Below are positions 21,101 to 36,100 of a DNA stretch of 64,000 nucleotides, piece by piece. Position numbers and translations under genes: made by a program. Each line of letters opens with the position of its first letter. Position 1 is the first letter of the stretch. The notes beneath the pieces are model-generated. The model was not told where the DNA came from. It searched no databases and saw only the letters and a list, made by a program, of their open reading frames with translations. This DNA is from Sanderia malayensis (Eukaryota > Cnidaria > Scyphozoa > Semaeostomeae > Pelagiidae), in assembly GCA_013076295.1 (NCBI GenBank), contig RQOL01000660.1, forward strand, positions 992,001-1,056,000. The letters are read 5' to 3'.

Positions 21101-24100
21101 GAAATACGTATGATACTCGACCACTCTAAACTCACTTGAATATTTATATCCTTACAGACCGAAAGATGGCTTCTATTATCCCAACCTTCACTACATCAAT
21201 TTTGCTCTTACAAGATCAACTGGACTTGTAAGTAGCTTTGCAAGCATTGACATTTCATTGCATCGAGATTTTACCGTCGTTAAACGTTGATAAACCGACC
21301 ACTGTTATTCGAACAACTGAGTATTTTGCCTATCTACCTTGTTAAGGCTTAATTGTATTTCATGATAAACACCGTGACAATGCCATGCCATGACATTGCA
21401 TTGTCATGCCATTTCATGCCATGACAATGCAATGATCAAACCAATACAGCTCACTGCATGATTGGGTTCGAGCTTTCACTTACTGCGAAACCAAACTCAA
21501 ACGCGTGTTCAAGCCCAAGCTTACCGTAAATTCTCTATTAAGCCCCCCGGGGGCTTATTGAAATACAGTACTTTTAAGGGGGGCTTTATTAGAGAAGGGG
21601 TGGTACAACATATGTAAAAAGACGTTATCAGCAGTATATCAATGCTTATATTTGAGTCTTTGATGTCATGATAACTATTCAACCTGATCAAGTTCAAAAC
21701 CCCGCGTCTTTATATAGTTTTGCATCATTAAAATTTCGAGGGGGGGCTTAATTGAGAGGGGGGGCTAAAAAGAGAATTTACGGTATTATCAATGTTCAAT
21801 TATTTGTTCTTATTTTCGTTACAGCCATCGGCGTTTAGTGGTCAGGTTCGAGTACCTTCGTTCACCAATAGCTCTGGTTTGTATTACGTCATCATTAAAT
21901 ACTCGAGTACCGTTACTGCCACTGATACCTTCACAATGCAAGGCGTCGGTACTGGAATCTTGGCCATACGATCAAACTGCGCTCCTCCACAGCAATGCTA
22001 TGGGTACATCAGTGGAAGCGGCTTCGCATTGACTCCTGGTACTACCTACAACGTTTACAATAATGTCGTGCCAGGAAATGTTGCTGATGCTTCAAAGGTG
22101 TCACTTACAAGTGTTGTACTATTGCCGTCGGAATTCTACTCGGCGAATATTCTAGAAGCTGCATTACGCAGTGAGTTCATGGCTAATTGTGATGTATTGA
22201 GTAATAACATGACGAGAACTGTTGGAATTTTCAATCCGACATGTTTGGCCGGCGTATACTCGATGACGATGGGCCTACTTGGCACTCCGATTGGTAAGTT
22301 GATGTTTTCATAATTTTGCTTTAGTTTTGAAGAATATATTACACGTACATGCATTACTTGATTATTTTTCATTTGAAATTTCATTACGTTATTAACTAAA
22401 CTTGCTGATTAAGATAAACATTTAAAATATCCTTAAATTTAATTGGTTTAAGTAAACTTTGACATCCGAACTCATCTAGCTATAATGATTTACCATATAA
22501 AATTTATTATAACAATTCACAAGTTCTGTTATCAATTGGGTTTATTTTACAGGACTTTGTCATCATCATAAACATTATCATCATCATTATCATCATCAAA
22601 ATTCATTACATCTGCCATTTGCAATCAGCCTCATAATCACAGTAAGCTAAACCCACCAATTAGCGGCCCAGCTTGATTTCTTAATGAATAAAATTTAGAA
22701 ATCGCATCGCATTGTATTGTATATTACTGATGTACTGATGTACTACATTAGTTTATTGATGAATGGCAGTATTTAGTGAATCAACTATCAACCGTAAACG
22801 TTCCCAGAAAATGCCTACACATAGAGATAAAACAGCATGGATAATTGATAGAAATAGATTGATTCTAATAAAATGTGTTGTTAAATATCTTGCATTTATC
22901 TCCACCCCACTAGAATGGATTGCTCGAAGGTTAGGAGCTGAAGACTGTTTGTGAAATGTCTATTAACACTATCCATCATCCATGGACATGTGGTGTTGAT
23001 AATCTAAATTTAGAAATAAAGCGAAATAAATATGGCTTAAAAATAGTAAAAATATATTATGATTTCCTGATTACGTTGAGACAATTTTCAGCTCCTTAGG
23101 ATAGATGGTTTGACAGTTAGGAATCGAAGAATACCTCACGAAAATTTTTCTGCTTTTACTCTTTCTAAGTATATGAGTCACACTTTTAAGTAAATTTGTG
23201 TTTTGTTTTTAGATTGTGCCTGCAACTTGATTGGCTCCGTGAATGGTGTATGTGAGAAATATGACGGCCAGTGCCTGTGTAAGCCTGGCGTCACAGGGAA
23301 ACAATGCGACAAGTGTCTTCCTGCTTTTTACAATTTCACATCGAATGGATGTTCACGTGAGTTTTATCTGTGCTGACCCCTTTTTATATCAATGTACCGT
23401 ATTTTCTCAATTAAACGCTCCTTGATTAAACGCCTCCCTCTAATAAAAGCCCTTTTAAAGTGTGTTGGAATTAATACACGCCCGGGCGTTTAATTGATAG
23501 TGCAGTATGTTTTGAAGTACAGTTGAGCCCGACTATGTTGGTGGATTCCTGCGCAAGCATTTTTCTATCTCTCCTAACTTTGATCTTACATTCCATCTCT
23601 TGTAGCATGCAACTGCTCTACGGATAACAAAATTTGCAACCAGACAACCGGACAGTGCGTGTGTCCGCCGCACACCATTGGACGGACTTGTAATGCATGC
23701 GAAAATCTGCATTGGGCCTGGAATTCGAACACAGGGTGCCAAGTGAGTAACATCTAATTTCAAAATACACGACTGACACAGCTTTGTTTTGCAACATGGT
23801 TGATGCACGGTGCTCTAAAATTTTCATGAATTCCTCAAATGTATCCAGTTGATTGTGATTTTTTATTTTTAGGCTTGTGGGTGTAATGCAACCGGCTCAA
23901 CTAACATGCAGTGCGATTTGCAAAGAGGGAATTGCAGGTTTTTATTTTACCGTTTATTTCCAAGCTGAAATATTTTATCATTATCATGTTTCACTCATGG
24001 AAAACTGCTGTAAATAAGTCGAAATTTTGATAAGCAAACTCGTTTACGCATCTCCCAATCTATTTATACGTTGCTTGTCTCAAATTTTATTAACTGCTTT

Positions 24101-27100
24101 TTTGTAGCTGTAAATATGGTATTGGAAATGCAAATTGCTCTGAATGCTTGGATACTTACACTGGGTTTTCGACTTCGGGCTGCAGCAGTTGTAATTGTAG
24201 TTTGAATGGCAGTCAGAGTGACACTTGTCAGAAACAAACCAATCAATGTCCTTGCAAGGTAACACGTGGTTTCTTCCCTCTCAATTGTTTATCTTATGTG
24301 GCTCGTCATGAATGAAATATCAATGTCATATCATCATTATTATCAAAGTCGTGTATAGTGAAACTATGAATGTCTTTTGTAGGCGAATACAATTGGAAAA
24401 ACGTGCGATACTTGCAGTTCCACATCCTTCTACCTCTCAGCTTTGCATCAAACAGGATGCTTGGAATGTGTTTGTATGGGCATCACATCGAACTGTAGTA
24501 GCAGTCAAGATTATGTCTATAAGGTCAGTTCGTATTTGCGGCTAAAACAAAGTTGGTTTTATAGTAAAATTGAATTCATTCTCGTTAAGCGAACCCTTTA
24601 AAAACAGCCTGATGTATTAATGAAACTGAACATTTGGTCCCCTGGACTGCTCTGTGGTAAAATTTCCCTTCAGTATAGAACTCCTGCTATGACAAAGTAG
24701 TTCTTTATTCCTTCCAAGATTTGTCATATTCTAATTCCACTGCTTATGCTTTTTGAGGATAATTCTTGAAGCTGCGAGCGATGATTGACGAAATTTTGTG
24801 TTATTTTTTTACTTCAGGAGCCTTTGCCAGCGCATCTTTGGAAATTAGGCCATGAAACAGCTTTACTTGGTATCAACAGCATGAATTCAACAATTGTAAG
24901 TGGGGGTATTTCACTTTTGTTTGGCATTAGGAAAGCTTTATTAGCACTATGCTTGCGGAAATTGAAAGTTACGTATATAGAAAAATTATTTTTCTTCAGG
25001 GAAGTGGAACTCAAATCATACCAGCTGTGCTATCGACCATGCCAACTCATAATCAGCCAATTTATTGGGCAGCACCTGTTGAATTCACTCAGAAAAGCTG
25101 GGTTAGTACAATGCGTCCATAGCATATCCACTGTATATTTTAATGTATAGCTGAACCTCGATGTATATACACAATTGACACGTCTAGCCTGAAGCGTATC
25201 TCATACAAAACAATGTTTGATATATGATTAATTTAATTGCACTTTAGGTTGGAGCATATGGAGGAGTACTTGAATTTAGTTTGCTCTATGGAACTTCTGC
25301 TGGATCTGTTCAAAATTCGCAGTTTATTATCATGAAGGTTTTTAAATAAAATTTTTAACTCTCTTTTTATCCAATCCGATGCATACTTGAGTTTTTGCTA
25401 AAGTTATGTTTTCTTTTGATGTTGTTAACGTTATGTTTGTCACTTTGCAGGGTAAAGGGATCACGGTATATCATAACTTGACGAAAACATCACCAAACAT
25501 TATCAATGTTCGCCGTATTCAAATGACAGAGGTAGTTTTAGCTATAGTATCAATTAATACACGGGCTTTTTAACTTTCCGATTGTTGCTAAGAAAGGTTT
25601 GAAGTTTTAGCATTGAAATTGGGAAATTGTTGAAAAAGTTTGAGTACAGTGCATCCTCGGTTATCCGAACCTCGATTATCCGAACGCAAAAAGTTTTTAC
25701 TACATCAGTTTTTTGCAAGCCAATTCTCGATCACCACATAAAATATCCGTTGTCTTTTTAAATATTCGCCCTTTATTAAAGTCAAATCCAATGGAAACAT
25801 CAAATTAACACATCAATTTTCATATTTGTGTTTACAATTACCGAAACCACTGAAAGAAAATCGAACAGAAATTTCAAAATCCACAAGATTTGACTAATTG
25901 TGATCGTCCCATCTTCTGTTTGAGCACCTCCGAACGGCCCAGCAAAAAAATTGAGTTCAACTTGTTCGGATAATCGAGGAAGTACTGTACTGCTCTATAA
26001 AAAGCGCGCACCTAAGCCATATACCATTTACTCATCCAAATATTGTGTTCCTTTGGATATTCGATTTTCAGAGCTTCAACTAGTATATGTGTGTCCCACT
26101 TTTAATGAATCTAATTTATACATTGCATACATATTCACGAATGTTTTGTTGCACTTGCATTTCAGACTTCTTGGAAATATTCAAACGGTTCAAGCATCAG
26201 TAGGTCATTATTCCTGTTGGTACTTGCTAAGCCAGAAGCCTTGCTTATAACTGCATCTTCATACAATACCAGCTCAAGCAGCTATACTTCAAGGTTCGCA
26301 TTAAAGTCAATACCGTAAATTCTTTTTCAGCCCCCCTCTCCATTGCTTTCCCCGCTTCTATAACCCCCTGCGGGGGGGGGGCGTTAATAAAATGTTGCTG
26401 TACTTTAATTGTCAAGATTTTAGAAGTTAATGATTTATTAATCGTATAATTTGCTTAATTGGAAATTCTTGTGTGGATTTAAAGTTTTGATGATTTTTGT
26501 TTTGCTTATCGCAAAGGCTTGGCGGTTTATCGATGGCTAATGTTCAATCCAGTTTGACGTCATCAGGAAGAGCCCTCCAGGTTGAACAGTGTCAGTGTGG
26601 AACAGGTTATACGGGATCTTCTTGCGAGGTATGTATCAAGACACGGGAATCCCCATCGCTTGATCAGCCAATGAAATTTATCCACACATAACCCCTAGTA
26701 AATTTCTTTCATTCCATGGTGCCCGACTTAACTGTTTATTTTAATGAAAACCTGTTTTTCAATTTGCGTTTTAACCTGACCAAAAGTTACCTAAATGAAT
26801 CTGTTTCAGCGATGTGCTTCTGGTTACAAGAGGTCCAGAGCAGCAACTCATGCATATTTGGGAGTATGCGTTCCATGTGAATGTAACGGTCACTCTGATC
26901 AATGTGATCCAGATACTGGTCGCTGCCTTGTAAGTAGTTCTGTTTTCAATTGTCTTTATTTCTTGCGGGAAATATCATTTAACTATTTTTGCATTGCTAA
27001 TCTTACGAATGTGCTTTGTAATTATTACATTTGCATGCTGCCTTTGCAGAATTGCCTTCACAATACAACTGGCGACTCTTGTCAGCTCTGTTTGCCGACA

Positions 27101-30100
27101 TTTTTTGGTAATGCAACAAGTGGTACAAGCAGCGATTGCCAGAGATGCCCCTGCAGTGCACCGAGAACTACCACGTAAGTTTAGAAGAACAACTCTAACA
27201 CCATGCTCTCTTGAATCTAGATATAGCGAGCAGCTTGTATAAGGAGCTATAAGGAACATCTTGTTCCATGTTTTACAGTAGAAGCTAGCCTTCGACTTGC
27301 AAGCTTTCGATATGGCGAATCCTCGAATTGGCCTCTGGGAGCTTATTTGCAAAAACGAAATATTAGCTTGATTTTTATTCAGCGTTAAGCTTTGTAAAAG
27401 CTATACTATGCAGTCAATTGATAAAATAATTGGCTTAAAATTGCTGCTATTTTCAATAAATTCTATACACAGCCTCAATGTCTTGATATACTTGGGCTCA
27501 ACATCCTTGCAATTAATTATTTGGGGCTTATTTGTTGGTGGGAGACTATTCAAAAATTCACTGTGTTTTGGAATGTTGATCTGAACTCGATATACGCTTG
27601 AATTAATAACCAATAACGTCCCACACTTTGCTTTATTAGAAAATTCTTCTATGTGATGTTTTTTAGGGCTCTTTGCACATTGAACACCGATGGAAGTGTA
27701 CAGTGCTCGAATTGCTCAAATGGATACGAAGGCCCAACTTGTGACAGGTAAGGCTGTTATATTTTCTTACATTGACTGAACCGCATAGCTTGCTAATTCA
27801 GCTGCTATTGTGGCCTGCAACCAAATTTTCATCGAGATATACAGAAGGCGTAAGCTGCTGTCTATGCTGTAACTCTATATATACACTTGTTTTTCCACGA
27901 GGCAAAGTAGAAATCGTGATAAATTATGAAAAAATATATTCATTGCTTTTCTGTTCAAGCTGTTCTGTTGGATATTTTGGACAGCCTTTGATATCTGGAG
28001 GGTTGTGTCAACTTTGTCAGTGTACGAACAACTCTGATGTCTGTAATACAACAACAGGAGAGTGCCAGACTTGTCAATTTAACACCACTGGTGCTCACTG
28101 CGAGAGATGTCGGGATGGATGGTATGGCAATGCCGTTGCTAAATCTTGCAAATGTAAGTTTGGTTATTTATGATAAATTTTTACCAAAGGTAATGCGATT
28201 CAAGTTTAAGTTGGGCCTCGGTGTATCAAACAGCGAAGGGATTGAGAAATTTATTAGAATTTAGTGGAACTTTTGGGTAAAGGAGATGGAAACCTGAAGC
28301 AAACATTCAGAAAATCATATTCAAAACAGTGACTCATTTTGAGACATGGAATAGTTAGAGCTAACGTTAATCATACTATCGAGGTTCAGCTGTATTGTCA
28401 AGTCATGATGATAAGAATTTATATGGCACACAGTATTACTGCTGAATATGGGTTTTTATTTGTTTAGGAAATTCAGCTGTATAGTACAATAGTTGTAATT
28501 AAATGTACTCTAAAAGAGCATCCATTAAGACATTTACTGCTGTTGTTTTTCAGCCTGTAGCTGTGATGAAATTGGTTCTGCATCAACTATTTGCAACCAC
28601 ACAAACGGCGAATGCAGTTGTAAGCCAAATGTTGTTGGGATGAATTGCACTTCGTGTGCGGTAAGCTATGCTCTTGTATTTATGATCCACGATCCACCAT
28701 GTATGGTAAAATGTGGTTCAAGCCTGCGCAGAATGCGCAAATCAACCAATAGAAGACGTTCGAAGTGCGCTGGTTGCCATAGAGCTACCATGGTGATAGC
28801 CGGAAAGGCATATCAAGTCTATACACAATTATTATGATCCACTCTATAGATTTACCGTATTTCCTCTAATTGGCGCTCACCTTCTTTTAACCGCCCCTCC
28901 AATAAGTTCCCCCCTAAAATCAACAAGTTTCAACTGTTTAATATTGTAAAAAAATTTCTAATTTTGCAAAATATTTATTAAGCGCACAGGCGCTTATTAG
29001 AGGAAATACGGTATCTACGGTATGCCGAAATTTAACAACGCTATATGTGTAATATAAAAATTGTACACTGATTTCCTTTATTAAGCGCCCTTTGAAGAGA
29101 CGCCCCCTGAAATAAACGTCGCCTTGAATAAACGTTGTGAAATTAATAATCGCTCGGAGAGCTTTTAATTCGGGAAGTACCTTAACTTATCTCTCTGTTT
29201 CGTCTAGGTAAATAGTTATGGTTTTAACAATGTCACCGGCTGCTTGACATGCGGTTGCAATCAATTTGGCTCATTGCAAATGCAGTGTAATGAGACTGGC
29301 ATGTGCTCTTGTCTGAATAACACTGTTAATGCTAAATGCGATCGTTGTGAAGCTGGCTATTTTGGATTGCCTGCTCGAACGTGCGAACGTAAGTGTATAA
29401 CACACAATATTATATGTTTTCTTTTCTAGCATATGAAGGGCTTAATAAGGAATTAATATTAACTTTGATTGGTTTTCTTACATTTGGTTATTCATTTCGT
29501 TTGCCAAAGTTTTAAAATTATTTAATTATGCAGTGGAACCTCCAAGTAAGAGACACCGTTCGGATCAATGATTTTGTCCATCGTTGAGAGGTGTCTCTTG
29601 TACAGAGCTTGCTTTCCCGATACAATTGATTTTGAGAAATGTTGGGACAAATACACCTGTCCGTCATTTTAAGGTGTCCGTTAATAGAAGCTCATTGTAG
29701 TATATTGTAGATTCTAGTGTGTGTATTTTTATGCAAAGGTGAATGTCTATTGAAATGTTGCTTTTCTTTTAGTTTGCAATTGTAATTCGACTGGCTCGTA
29801 CAATGGGTCCTGTTCCATTCTGTCGGGCCAGTGCTTCTGCAAACCAGGAGTAGGTGGAAGAGAGTGCACGCAATGCCTGAAACAGCATATCAACTTCAAC
29901 AGCTCTGGCTGTACTGGTAAGTATAATTGTTACACACATCATAATACGCTCTACAAGATTGCTGAACGGTAATAAAGTTAAAACCTGTGTTATACTGGGA
30001 CCAGACTCCAAAGACCCATTCCATGTCAGCTCTGTAGTTTACGGGGCTATATACAGGTCGGCAGAAATTAGGACAATTAGGACAAGGTAGCACTGCAGCT

Positions 30101-33100
30101 CAACAACTTGTAGTAAAAATGTAATTTTCCCACAGGATGATAATGATGCCTATGTTTATTAGCAAAGAGTGAAGGGACTGGCAATGTTATAACTCGCTAG
30201 GCACCACGACTCAGATAACAACTCTGTGTTTATATGTTATATTTCAGCCTGTCAGCCATGCACGCAATTGCTGCAGAGGAAAATCGATACGCAGACTTCA
30301 ATTTCACAACAAACCTACACCAATCTGCAGACCGTTAGAGATATGGCTAACCTCTCGTCTCGTTTACAAGCCACGGAACAGAGGCTGAGTGCTGTTCAGG
30401 TAAGATGCTCTATTTTCTGAATGCATTTACAAAACAGACCAGACAAACAAAACACACAGACAGGCCGTAATATAGAGAGTTAATTCACAGTCGCATTGGC
30501 AAAGGTATAAACTGCACACATCGCAACTTCGAAATGATTTTGCTTTATAACTACCGTTTTGATGATTATGCATTTTTTCAGCTTTCAAGGCAACAATTTG
30601 ACAACAGAATAAGGACTTTGCAACAAGGAGTCAATCGTATAAAATCTGATGCATTGGCCCAGTCTATTAACGGTTTGGTGAACAGAGTAAGGATGGCATT
30701 TGTTTTAACATCCCTCATTGAGTGTGATAGAGCATTTATTAGTAGAAATCACTTGTAACTCGTAGAAAGGTGGGAGAGAGAGGAATGAAATAAATTTATT
30801 ATTTCTTAATTTTATACCAGGGTGTTTTTAATTTCAGACGAACGCAATGAAAGCAAGAAGCACAGCAGCTCTCGCGACTAGCAATGTAGAGAAATTGAAA
30901 TTTGAAAGAATTCAACTCGAATCTGAACAAGCCGCGCAAAATGTCATTGGTAAATTTCCTATTCATTATATTTGCAAGCACTATTCCAGAATGCAAATAG
31001 TCTATCATATCTTCCACCATTCCACCATTCCATCATTCCATGTTTTAGGATGAGGTAGCAACTTCATCGTTGATCCCTTCAGTATCATATTTATTTTACT
31101 GTTGTGAATAATTGTATTATTATTTGTTTTAGCTCTAAATTCATCTGTTGATGCAATAATTGCAAACTTGGAAAATATCAAATCAGACAGTCAACGTTTG
31201 TACGATTCTTCACTTGGTCTCGACTTTACATTCAAGCATGAAACTGAACTCAGCTATGCACAAGGCAATGCTACTGATGCAGTCTTATTGCTATCTCGAA
31301 TGCAGAATATTACATCAACTCTATTAGCAGAAGATGCCAAAATTAACGAAACTCAATCAAATGTCACTGATTTACAAAATATCCTTGCTAATCAAGAAGT
31401 GAACTTTGCAAACTTGAAAGGAGATTTTGAACTGCAACAACAGAGATTGGCTTATGTTCAGGATAATATAACTGCTATACAGGTAATATTTTCTTTCCTT
31501 TCCTTTGTCAAATATGTTCAGTTTCAGTTGTAGCTTAACAACATGATTCTCTGATTTCTTTTCCACAGTAGATATTGTTAAATTTACTGATTTGCTTGAT
31601 TTATTCTCTTACAGAATACTTTCGAAACAGTTAGTGTGGTATTACAAAATACAAGTTTATTGCTGAACCTGACTCAACAATCCAACACGAATACATCCCA
31701 ATCACTCACTCAAAGCAGAGCAGCGTTGACGGTAAATAACATGCATTATATCCCTGTTATTTTTTCTGGGCACAGATAAAATCTCGTATTATTATCAGAT
31801 GCGACCTTTATCTCGATGTACATAGCTAATTGATCTCATTTCTTTGCAGAGTGCCAATGAAACATTGTATAACGAAACTGGCGTTGTCAACATGCTCAGA
31901 GTCCTCTCAGCCAATGTTGATGAGCTGAGAAAGAACATTACTAAAGCGGAGGCAGTTGTGCAAAGTGCCATTAGCCATGCTGCAAATCTTAGCAGAAGTG
32001 TAACCAACATGACAAAGTTAGTATTATATTTGTATATAGTAAAGTCCCGATAACTCGAGTCTTCGTTGACTCGAACCATTTTCACCTGTTCCTTGAAGGT
32101 TCGAGATATCGAGATTTTACTGAACTTGTATTGTATCATAAAAATACTAAATAGGCTCGCATTGAGCCTCAGTGAATCGAGCACTGTTTAATTCAACTCT
32201 TTTATGTTCTAAAATGTTTTCTTTTTTCAATGGATTTATTTGTTTTGCATGTGCTTTAAATATGATGACCCTCGTTACCATGAAGCCTCTTTAGCATGGC
32301 ATTAATTGGGCTAGAATTAAACGCCTTATATTGTTTTTAAATAGTGTGTTCCAGCCGGCTAAATCCCATGGTTCAAATGCAGTCAACGCTGTAAAAAGAT
32401 ACGAGGAAATCTCGCGATTGATCAACCAGTCTATGGAATTATCCAAGCAAGCAAACGCATCTATTCAAGATGTGAATCGATATGTGAGTGTTGCTATTTA
32501 TGGTTATCTCTATGATTAGAAAGTATAGTCGAACTTGAGTTGAATATTTGACTTGATGGCTCAATATTTCAACGTCTCCTTGATTCTGATTCAACTTATA
32601 TGCTTTAATTTCGTGGTTTTTTTAATAATTCGTTATTCTGTAGTTTGAAACACCCGGTAACCAGAATACGACGCTAAAAGCGCAGACATCTCTCGACGAA
32701 AGTAGAAAATTGTATTCTGTTTCCTTAAGTCAACAGAATGCATATGCCGGTAAGTACAACGTCGTATAATGAATCATTCAACATGTCATCTTTAACATAT
32801 GGTTAAACATGGTTAAACTTGGTTAAACATGGTTAAACCGGTTGTAACCGAACGTCTTTAATTCTGTTTTCAAGGCTTGCAAGGAAACCTATCCCAGGCG
32901 AATTCAACATTTCTAGCAGTAGATGCCATTGGCCAGCAAGTCTCTACGAAGTACGATACTTTCCTTACGTCACTGAACCAATTGGTAGTTGCTTGGGAGA
33001 ATGGCATTCGTCCCCACAGCATGGAAACAGCCATTTCTTCAGCTAATAACATTTCCGCAAATGTAACACAGACTGCTAATGATGTCGTGAAAAGATCCCA

Positions 33101-36100
33101 AGAACTCGATGGGAATATGGCATCTTTGAATACTGCTATTGTCAATGTGAATAACACTGTTTTGAATTCGACAAAGATACTTGGCGAAGCTTGGAGAATC
33201 AGTGAGTTATTTTATTATTTTGGCACGATTTTAAGCTTGTTATTTTGCTAAAGATGTTTCCACTAAAGCTGGGGCAACGTTTTAGTTTACCCTTTGAGTT
33301 TAGACTAACATGAAGCATAATATTATCATCGATTTCATGGTTATATGCTTATTTAACATTTATTAGACTTGCTGATATATTGGTTCTGATATCTTCTGGT
33401 ATCTGATGTTGTTGATATTTCGTTGTAGCGAATAACATAACTCAAAAGCTTGCAAACACATCAGATTCTCCTATGGCCCACGTGAACAGCATGACAGGAT
33501 TGATACAACAATTTAACACAACTTCCAAACCACTTATTGAAAACCGTCTTTCTAGTATTCAAGCGAAACTTGATTCATTGAAACAGAGAATTGCTAGGGT
33601 TTGTATTTCTTTCGATATTCTGAACAGCAGTTTTATTTTTCCTAACATTATCGTTAATGCAATATTGTCTGAGCTATGGCTATTTATTTTCGTTACAGCT
33701 TCAAGCTTCGATGAAGCTCAATGGAAGCAATTCTGTAACATACAGGCCAACATCTTCAGTTTTGTTGCAAAGTTCTTACAGTGAAATTCAAATGGACTTC
33801 AAAACAACTCAAAGAAATGCATTCTTAATGTTCTTTGGTAACGAATCTTCTTCATCGGTAAGAATTTTTTGTTTTTGTCTTAAAAATAGATCTATCATAT
33901 TTTAATAAATGTTCACATCTTTATCTCAGTTTGGTGAGATTGTCCGGTGAATTTGGTCTCTACTTTGGTGTATCGCTCCCAGCTATTAATATGAACATTT
34001 AGTATATGTTTCTCTGTTGCTCATTTGATAAGTAGCTATGTCTTTTATTTTAGGCCAACGAGTTGTCCTTGAAAGTTGTCAGCTCTCGCGTTGTTTTTGA
34101 ATACGTCATCAACGGACGTGTGAGGAGGTTGACGAACTGGGAGGTCGGTGTATCGGATGGAAATTGGAGAAGAGTATACGCCACAAGGTAAAGACCACAT
34201 CATCTTAAGTTGGGTTATTCAAAAGTTGTAAAGCGATGTAAAATGTTGCAAGTGTTATGAAGGAGATAAAGAAGTTATAAGCGCATAAAGAGGTCAAATC
34301 ATAAGTTGCATTGCAAGTTTTTATGCTATATTAAGCTACAGTAAACGCCAGCAGATTAGGAACAGTTAACATGATATTATTTCTTATAAACAAGACAACA
34401 TAAGAAACAATATGTTATTGTATTCATAACAATAGATCCAGAATTCCAGGTTCTAATACGCGGGCATTTACTGTATACCACACAGGTATATGTATTCTAA
34501 TTTTATGAAAACTTTCTTTTTCAGACAAGGAGATTTCAGTCGCCTGACCGTCAGCATGCTTTCAACGAATTTTTCAAGAACTTACAGTTTATATGAATCA
34601 GGAAACCGACTGACAACCATGGCTTATCCCATTGGTTCCCATCTGTTTATTGGCGGACTATCACCGAGTAACATGGTATGTCGACTGCCTTATGTTTCTT
34701 AATTACAAATGAACACAAATGAACCTGTATACAGCTTGCTACACAGTGCCCAGGTTTTGCCGCTGCGGAGGAAAACACGGCAGCCATTGCTCCGCCAGGC
34801 TGTCATATCTCATGTAGTATAATAGCGAGTGGGTGCTGTTGTTGTGAGCTATGCTACGACTGTTTAGCAAGCCTACTTGTACAGTAAACACCCGGATATA
34901 AAACCTGTGAATTCTGCATCCAGCCTATTGTTCAAATACAATAGCCTATTGTCTCTTCTATTGTTTCGAGCAGGGATTTCAGCCTGGAAGGTTCTTAATT
35001 CGCTGGTTCTTATTACGCGGGTGTTTACTGTATACCAGTTGTTTACTGTACATAGGTTGACAACTCGTAACAGATGTGTTAATGATAATGAAGCATAATA
35101 GTTGTTTGTTGCTTTGACTTTCTTGTTTAAACTAATATTCAGTTCACAAAAGTGTTCGCCATAAAGAGGAGTTTGTTAATCAATATTCAACTGTATTTCT
35201 TGTTATTTTTTTCATTGTTCAATGTATACTATCTGAACTAAATACTCATTTTATTTCATTTTCTCTTCTCGTTATAGATCAACTCTACAGTGAGCAATTT
35301 TAGAGGCTGTGTCAACAACCTAAAGTTGAATAAAATGCAAATTTCTATTTGGAATTACACAGCAGCCACAAATAAACCAGTTTATTGCAATTCCAGCAAC
35401 CTGTAAGTTTTTAAACAAATTTCAACAATTTTTGTTCAACTTATGCAGAATTAAAATACATGTTTGCATATAATACACGTAAATACACATTGATTTGTCT
35501 CCCAAGGAAATAGAAATTAGTTCGAGTTAGCGAGGTTTCGAACTATCGAAGACGAACTCACACGCAACAAATCGAAACAAGAAGAAATTGTATAGATATA
35601 GTTTCCCTGCAAAAATTTCGCCATTCAACTTTATAACATAATTTGTGTTACAATTTAAATGTTAAACCTTTTAATATATTGATATTTTTATGTTGCAGTG
35701 CAACTCCGTTGATTTCTGGTGCAAGCTTCTTTGGAAATAGTTTCGTAAAAATGAACATGGGAAATTTCAGCGTTCGAAATTATTCTCGAATCGAGTTTCA
35801 GTTCAGGACATTTCAGAAAAATGCAACACTATTTGCTGTCCAATCTGTCTCAAACGTAAGCACACACTGTTTTAATATTTTCGCCTGACTGTCTATATTT
35901 TTGTTGCTCTACGTTACGTTCTCTACGTTACATTCACCCCGCTTTGCATAGTATACTAATCAACCTTGCTTTCACTTGACTTGTACAACAATTGTGAGAA
36001 TCTTCTTCATTGCAGCAAATAATCTTCTCGATCAGCTTGGTTGAAGGAAAGATCCATTTCCTGGTAACAACTCCATTCTCTCTCTCACGCACAAGACTTG

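Larger units (their letters stand above)
24818..26628 (+). other. Laminin alpha: laminin IV type A domain (exons 20-25)
   Basis: Exons 24818-24895, 25000-25101, 25248-25337, 25451-25531, 26166-26293 and 26517-26628. Landmarks: QPIYWAAPVEF, YGGVLEFSLLY, FLLVLAKPEALLITAS (cf. LANVEKLLIRA-type strands), and LGGLSMANVQSSL before the LE repeat resumes at CQCGTGYTG. Confidence 0.88.
26810..29916 (+). other. Laminin alpha: LEc repeats (exons 26-32)
   Basis: Exons 26810-26929, 27050-27174, 27667-27747, 27960-28153, 28554-28660, 29208-29388 and 29773-29916. Repeats include CECNGHSDQCDPDTGRC, CPCSAPRT, CQCTNNSDVC, CSCDEIGS, CGCNQFGS and CNCNSTGS. These form the stiff rod before the coiled coil. Confidence 0.9.

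Noticed and set aside
22548..22600. CRISPR-like or regulatory repeat of CATCAT units
   Set aside because: Plain trinucleotide microsatellite in a laminin intron.
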